In this document: positions 38,891 to 41,321 of the stretch, piece by piece
Numbering within the stretch: position 1 is the first letter of the stretch
Layout: the number at the start of each line of letters is the position of its first letter
Assembly (NCBI GenBank): GCA_002436065.1
Contig: DIXP01000090.1
Span: 1-41,321 of the forward strand
Source of the DNA: Chloroflexi bacterium UBA6077
GTDB lineage: Bacteria > Chloroflexota > UBA6077
Length of the DNA stretch: 41,321 nt
Direction of reading: 5' to 3'
Notes under the pieces: generated by a model
Told to the model about the DNA's origin: nothing
Seen by the model: the letters and a program-made list of their open reading frames with translations, nothing else
Databases searched by the model: none
Position numbers and translations under genes: made by a program

Positions 38891-39520
38891 TTACTCCACC
38901 CCCAACCACTGCGTTACTGCGGTCACCGCGTCCACGGTCATCACCACGCGGTCGCGGCTCAGCAGATCCAATAGGTTCATGGTGCTGGGCACAACCGTCA
39001 TCAACTCCGGCAGATTCCTTGCTGCCTTCGTGACGGTCTCGTCCGCCTCCGGGAGGACGATCATCGCCTTTCCTGCGACGCCCAGCGTCTTCAATGCAGC
39101 CGCAACCTCCCTCGTCTTCGCCGCGGCTACCACGAAGCCGTCCAACACCACCAGCTTCTCGTCCGCAACAGCCGCGGACAGAGCAGAGCGCAGCGCCAAC
39201 CGCCTCATCTTCCTGGGTAATCGCTGTTCGTAGGAGCGAGGATGCGGGCCAAAGGCCACACCGCCGCCTCGCCAATGAGGCGCTCGTCGGCTTCCCTGTC
39301 GGGCGCGGCCCGTGCCCTTCTGCCGCCACAGCTTGCCACCCGAGATGTTGATCTCGCCGCGGGTCTTTGTATCCGACGTCCCGCGCCTCGCATTGGCCAA
39401 CTGGGCCACCACAGCCTGGTGCAGAACAGCGGCGTTGGGCTCGATCCCAAACACGTAGTCATCCAGCGTTATCTGGCCGACAACCTCGCCGGCCATGTTG
39501 ACGACACTAACCTGAGCCAT
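38891..39520 (-). CDS. rplD: 50S ribosomal protein L4
   Basis: L4 is a primary 23S rRNA binder lining the exit tunnel; in some bacteria it regulates the S10 operon. It has 209 residues: QITLDDYVFGIEPNAAVLHQ, then WRQKGTGRARQGSRRAPHWR GGGVAFGPHPRSY, and a C-terminal half ending VDAVTAVTQWLGVE. It lies three bases after rplC. Confidence 0.98.
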   Translation of the reverse strand: MAQVSVVNMAGEVVGQITLDDYVFGIEPNAAVLHQAVVAQLANARRGTSDTKTRGEINISGGKLWRQKGTGRARQGSRRAPHWRGGGVAFGPHPRSYEQRLPRKMRRLALRSALSAAVADEKLVVLDGFVVAAAKTREVAAALKTLGVAGKAMIVLPEADETVTKAARNLPELMTVVPSTMNLLDLLSRDRVVMTVDAVTAVTQWLGVE

Positions 39521-39523
39521 TCG

Positions 39524-40156
39524 CTATTCCTCCTGCCCGTCGCCACCGCGAATCAGCACCAGGCCCTTGACCGCGCCCGGGATCGCGCCCTCAACGGTCA
39601 GCAGGTTCCTATCTCGGTCTACCCGTACCACCCTCAGGCCCCGTACAGTGACCTGCTCATGGCCCATGTGCCCTGCCATCCGGGTCCCCTTCAGGACCCT
39701 GCCAGGGGTCGTGCCCGAACCGATCGAGCCTGGAGCCCTGTGCCGGTCCGACTGCCCGTGCGTCTTGGGGCCACCGGCAAAGTGGTGTCGCTTCACCACT
39801 CCGGCAAAACCCTTGCCCTTGCTGGTGCCGGTAATCGCCACCTCGTCGCCAACATCGAACATTCCCACGTCGATCCTGTCCCCCACACTAGCCGCGGTGG
39901 GGCTGTCGATGCGGAGCTCCTTGAGGTGGCGGAGAGGTGGAAGCCCCTTCTTCTGAAGATGTCCACGCTCCGGCTTGTTCAGCTTGCTGCTCTCCTCGAA
40001 CCCAATCTGAACTGCCTCATACCCGTCCTTCTCGGCCGACTTAACCTGGGTCACGTAGCATGGGCCGGCTTGGATGACCGTAACCGCAATCATCCCGCGC
40101 CCTTCTTCGAAGACCCTGGTCATGCCAGCCTTCCGGCCCATGATTCCCTTGACCAT
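39524..40156 (-). CDS. rplC: 50S ribosomal protein L3
   Basis: L3 is a core large-subunit protein close to the peptidyl-transferase centre. It has 210 residues: MVKGIMGRKAGMTRVFEEGR, then VDVGMFDVGDEVAITGTSKG-like core and the loop FAGGPKTHGQSDRHRAPGSI followed by GRVLKGTRMAGHMGHEQVTV. It lies 44 bases after rpsJ. Confidence 0.98.
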   Translation of the reverse strand: MVKGIMGRKAGMTRVFEEGRGMIAVTVIQAGPCYVTQVKSAEKDGYEAVQIGFEESSKLNKPERGHLQKKGLPPLRHLKELRIDSPTAASVGDRIDVGMFDVGDEVAITGTSKGKGFAGVVKRHHFAGGPKTHGQSDRHRAPGSIGSGTTPGRVLKGTRMAGHMGHEQVTVRGLRVVRVDRDRNLLTVEGAIPGAVKGLVLIRGGDGQEE

Positions 40157-40200
40157 CCGCTGCTACTCCCAGACCAGGCAGATACCTACACCCGCCCTAA

Positions 40201-40509
40201 TTACAGTTTGATCTCAATGTCGACCCCAGCGGGCAGGTTCAGCCTGGTCAGCGCGTCGATCGTTTTCGACGTCGGCTCCAGCACGTCTATCAGCCTCTTG
40301 TGGGTCCTTATCTCGAACTGCTCCCGCGAGTCCTTGTCGATGAAGGGGGAGCGTATGACGCAGTACTTCTCGATCTTCGTCGGAAGCGGCACGGGCCCCG
40401 CCACAGCGGCCCCTGTTCGCTCGGCCGTGTCCACGATCTGCACAGCCGACTGATCCAAGATCCTATGGTCAAATGCCTTCAGGCGAATGCGGATCCGTTG
40501 TTTTGCCAT
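40201..40509 (-). CDS. rpsJ: 30S ribosomal protein S10
   Basis: S10 is in the head of the small subunit and also acts with NusB in antitermination. It has 102 residues: KQRIRIRLKAFDHRILDQSA, then GPVPLPTKIEKYCVIRSPFI and REQFEIRTHKRLIDVLEPTS. ATG with GAGAGGAAG upstream. It lies 24 bases after tuf and opens the S10 gene series. Confidence 0.98.
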   Translation of the reverse strand: MAKQRIRIRLKAFDHRILDQSAVQIVDTAERTGAAVAGPVPLPTKIEKYCVIRSPFIDKDSREQFEIRTHKRLIDVLEPTSKTIDALTRLNLPAGVDIEIKL

Positions 40510-40533
40510 ATCTTCCTCTCGGTCCTCAGCAAC

Positions 40534-41321
40534 CTACTCGTAGATCTTGGTGATGGCGCCGGCACCGACCGTACGGCCACCTTCTCGGATTGCAAAGCGC
40601 AATCCCTCTTCCAGGGCGATCGGCTGGATCAGCTCTATCTCCATCTGCACGTTGTCCCCAGGCATCACCATCTCGACGCCCTCGGGCAGCTTGATCGCCC
40701 CTGTCACGTCCGTCGTCCTCAGGTAGAACTGCGGCCGATACCCATTGAAGAACGGCGTGTGCCTCCCGCCTTCGTCCTTCCCCAATACGTACACTTCCGC
40801 GGCAAACTTCGTGTGCGGCTTGATCGATCCAGGCTTCGCCAGCACCTGCCCGCGCTCAACGTCCGTCCGCTCTATCCCCCTCAGCAGGCACCCAACATTG
40901 TCCCCTGCCTGCCCAGAGTCCAACAGCTTCTTGAACATCTCCACGCCGGTCACTACGACCTTCCGCGTGTCCTTGATCCCTATGATCTCTACTTCGTCCC
41001 CTACCTTCACCAAACCACGCTCTATCCTGCCTGTCACCACCGTACCTCGCCCCTTGATCCCAAATACGTCCTCAAGCGGCATCAGGAACGGCTTGTCAAT
41101 CGGCCTCGCTGGCGTAGGTATGTATGAGTCCACTGCCTCCATCAGCTTGAGGATCGACTCATACGCTGGATCGTTCGGGTCCTTGCTCTCGCTCTCAAGT
41201 GCCTTCAGCGCACTCCCCCTCACGATCGGGATCTCGTCCCCAGGGAAATGCTGCTTCGTCAACAGCTCCCGAAGCTCCAGCTCCACCAGCTCCAACAGCT
41301 CCTCGTCCTCCATGGCGTCTA
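40534..41321 (-). CDS. tuf: Elongation factor Tu, C-terminal part (cut by the window edge)
   Basis: EF-Tu delivers aminoacyl-tRNA to the ribosome. The visible part is about 262 residues, from the end of the G domain (VDAMEDEELLELVELELREL) through domains 2 (PIDKPFLMPLEDVFGIKGRG followed by TVVTGRIERG) and 3, ending GRTVGAGAITKIYE. The frame stays open to the right edge, so the G domain start lies outside. The ATG at 41313 is internal, not the start. tuf directly before rpsJ joins the str and S10 operons. Confidence 0.97.
   Translation of the reverse strand, partial: DAMEDEELLELVELELRELLTKQHFPGDEIPIVRGSALKALESESKDPNDPAYESILKLMEAVDSYIPTPARPIDKPFLMPLEDVFGIKGRGTVVTGRIERGLVKVGDEVEIIGIKDTRKVVVTGVEMFKKLLDSGQAGDNVGCLLRGIERTDVERGQVLAKPGSIKPHTKFAAEVYVLGKDEGGRHTPFFNGYRPQFYLRTTDVTGAIKLPEGVEMVMPGDNVQMEIELIQPIALEEGLRFAIREGGRTVGAGAITKIYE

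Noticed and set aside
38889..39329. N-terminal extension of rplW
   Set aside because: The extension lies in rplD in another frame; L23 homology begins at the ATG at 38888, giving the normal 95 residues.
39242..40453. Plus-strand open frame of 403 codons opposite rplD, rplC and rpsJ
   Set aside because: Antisense shadow of conserved ribosomal protein genes.

Overview
The window is a GC-rich bacterial chromosome segment with no phage, plasmid or insertion-sequence genes. The continuous str/S10/spc/alpha ribosomal superoperon, the zinc forms of S14, S4, L36 and adenylate kinase, a cysteine-rich short N-acetylglutamate-synthase-like acetyltransferase, a two-subunit glycine decarboxylase and a lone decaprenyl-phosphate phosphoribosyltransferase-like gene suggest Chloroflexota (Dehalococcoidia-like) or a related monoderm-type lineage. 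This is an inference; no 16S rRNA gene is present to settle it.

Layout. (1) 1-11104: a catabolic island. On the minus strand it holds a Tat-exported lipoprotein binding protein, an enamidase-like amidohydrolase and an opine dehydrogenase in one operon, then the permeases dppB-dppC, the 3' stub of a lost oppF and a terminator. Upstream are an FAD-dependent amine oxidoreductase (minus) and, divergently, the electron-transfer flavoprotein genes etfB-etfA (plus). An IclR-family regulator gene converges on etfA. Three promoters in this island share one architecture (TTGACA-like box, 17 bp, TAC[G/A]GT) with a palindrome built around GGTAC-N3-GTACC lying across the -10 box. (2) 11453-22529, all minus: a tandem glycine riboswitch with a terminator-like hairpin, then tlyA, nadK, recN, an acetyltransferase, gcvT, gcvH, gcvPA, gcvPB, and the peptide/opine-type transporter ATPases oppD-oppF, closed by a strong terminator. 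(3) 22588-23607, plus: a UbiA-family phosphoribosyltransferase with its own good promoter. (4) 23730-41321, minus: tuf (partial, cut by the right edge), rpsJ to rplQ through secY, adk, infA and rpoA, then truA, rplM and rpsI, ending at a 15-bp perfect hairpin shared with the convergent UbiA gene.

How it fits together (inference): an N-substituted amino acid, opine or related amide is imported by the binding protein, DppBC and probably the distant OppDF ATPases. It is processed by the amidohydrolase, opine dehydrogenase and FAD oxidoreductase, whose electrons go to ETF. If glycine is a product, the riboswitch-controlled glycine cleavage genes would consume it. The IclR protein is the obvious candidate regulator of the three promoters.

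Repeats are the other striking feature. Degenerate heptamer arrays (NNTGCTG / AGCTATC / AGCTGAC types, often as inverted pairs) sit in spacers of the ribosomal operon and inside the reading frames of recN and rplM. GC-rich extragenic palindromes occur at three loci, and a TGTCATCC-type repeat lies between tlyA and nadK.
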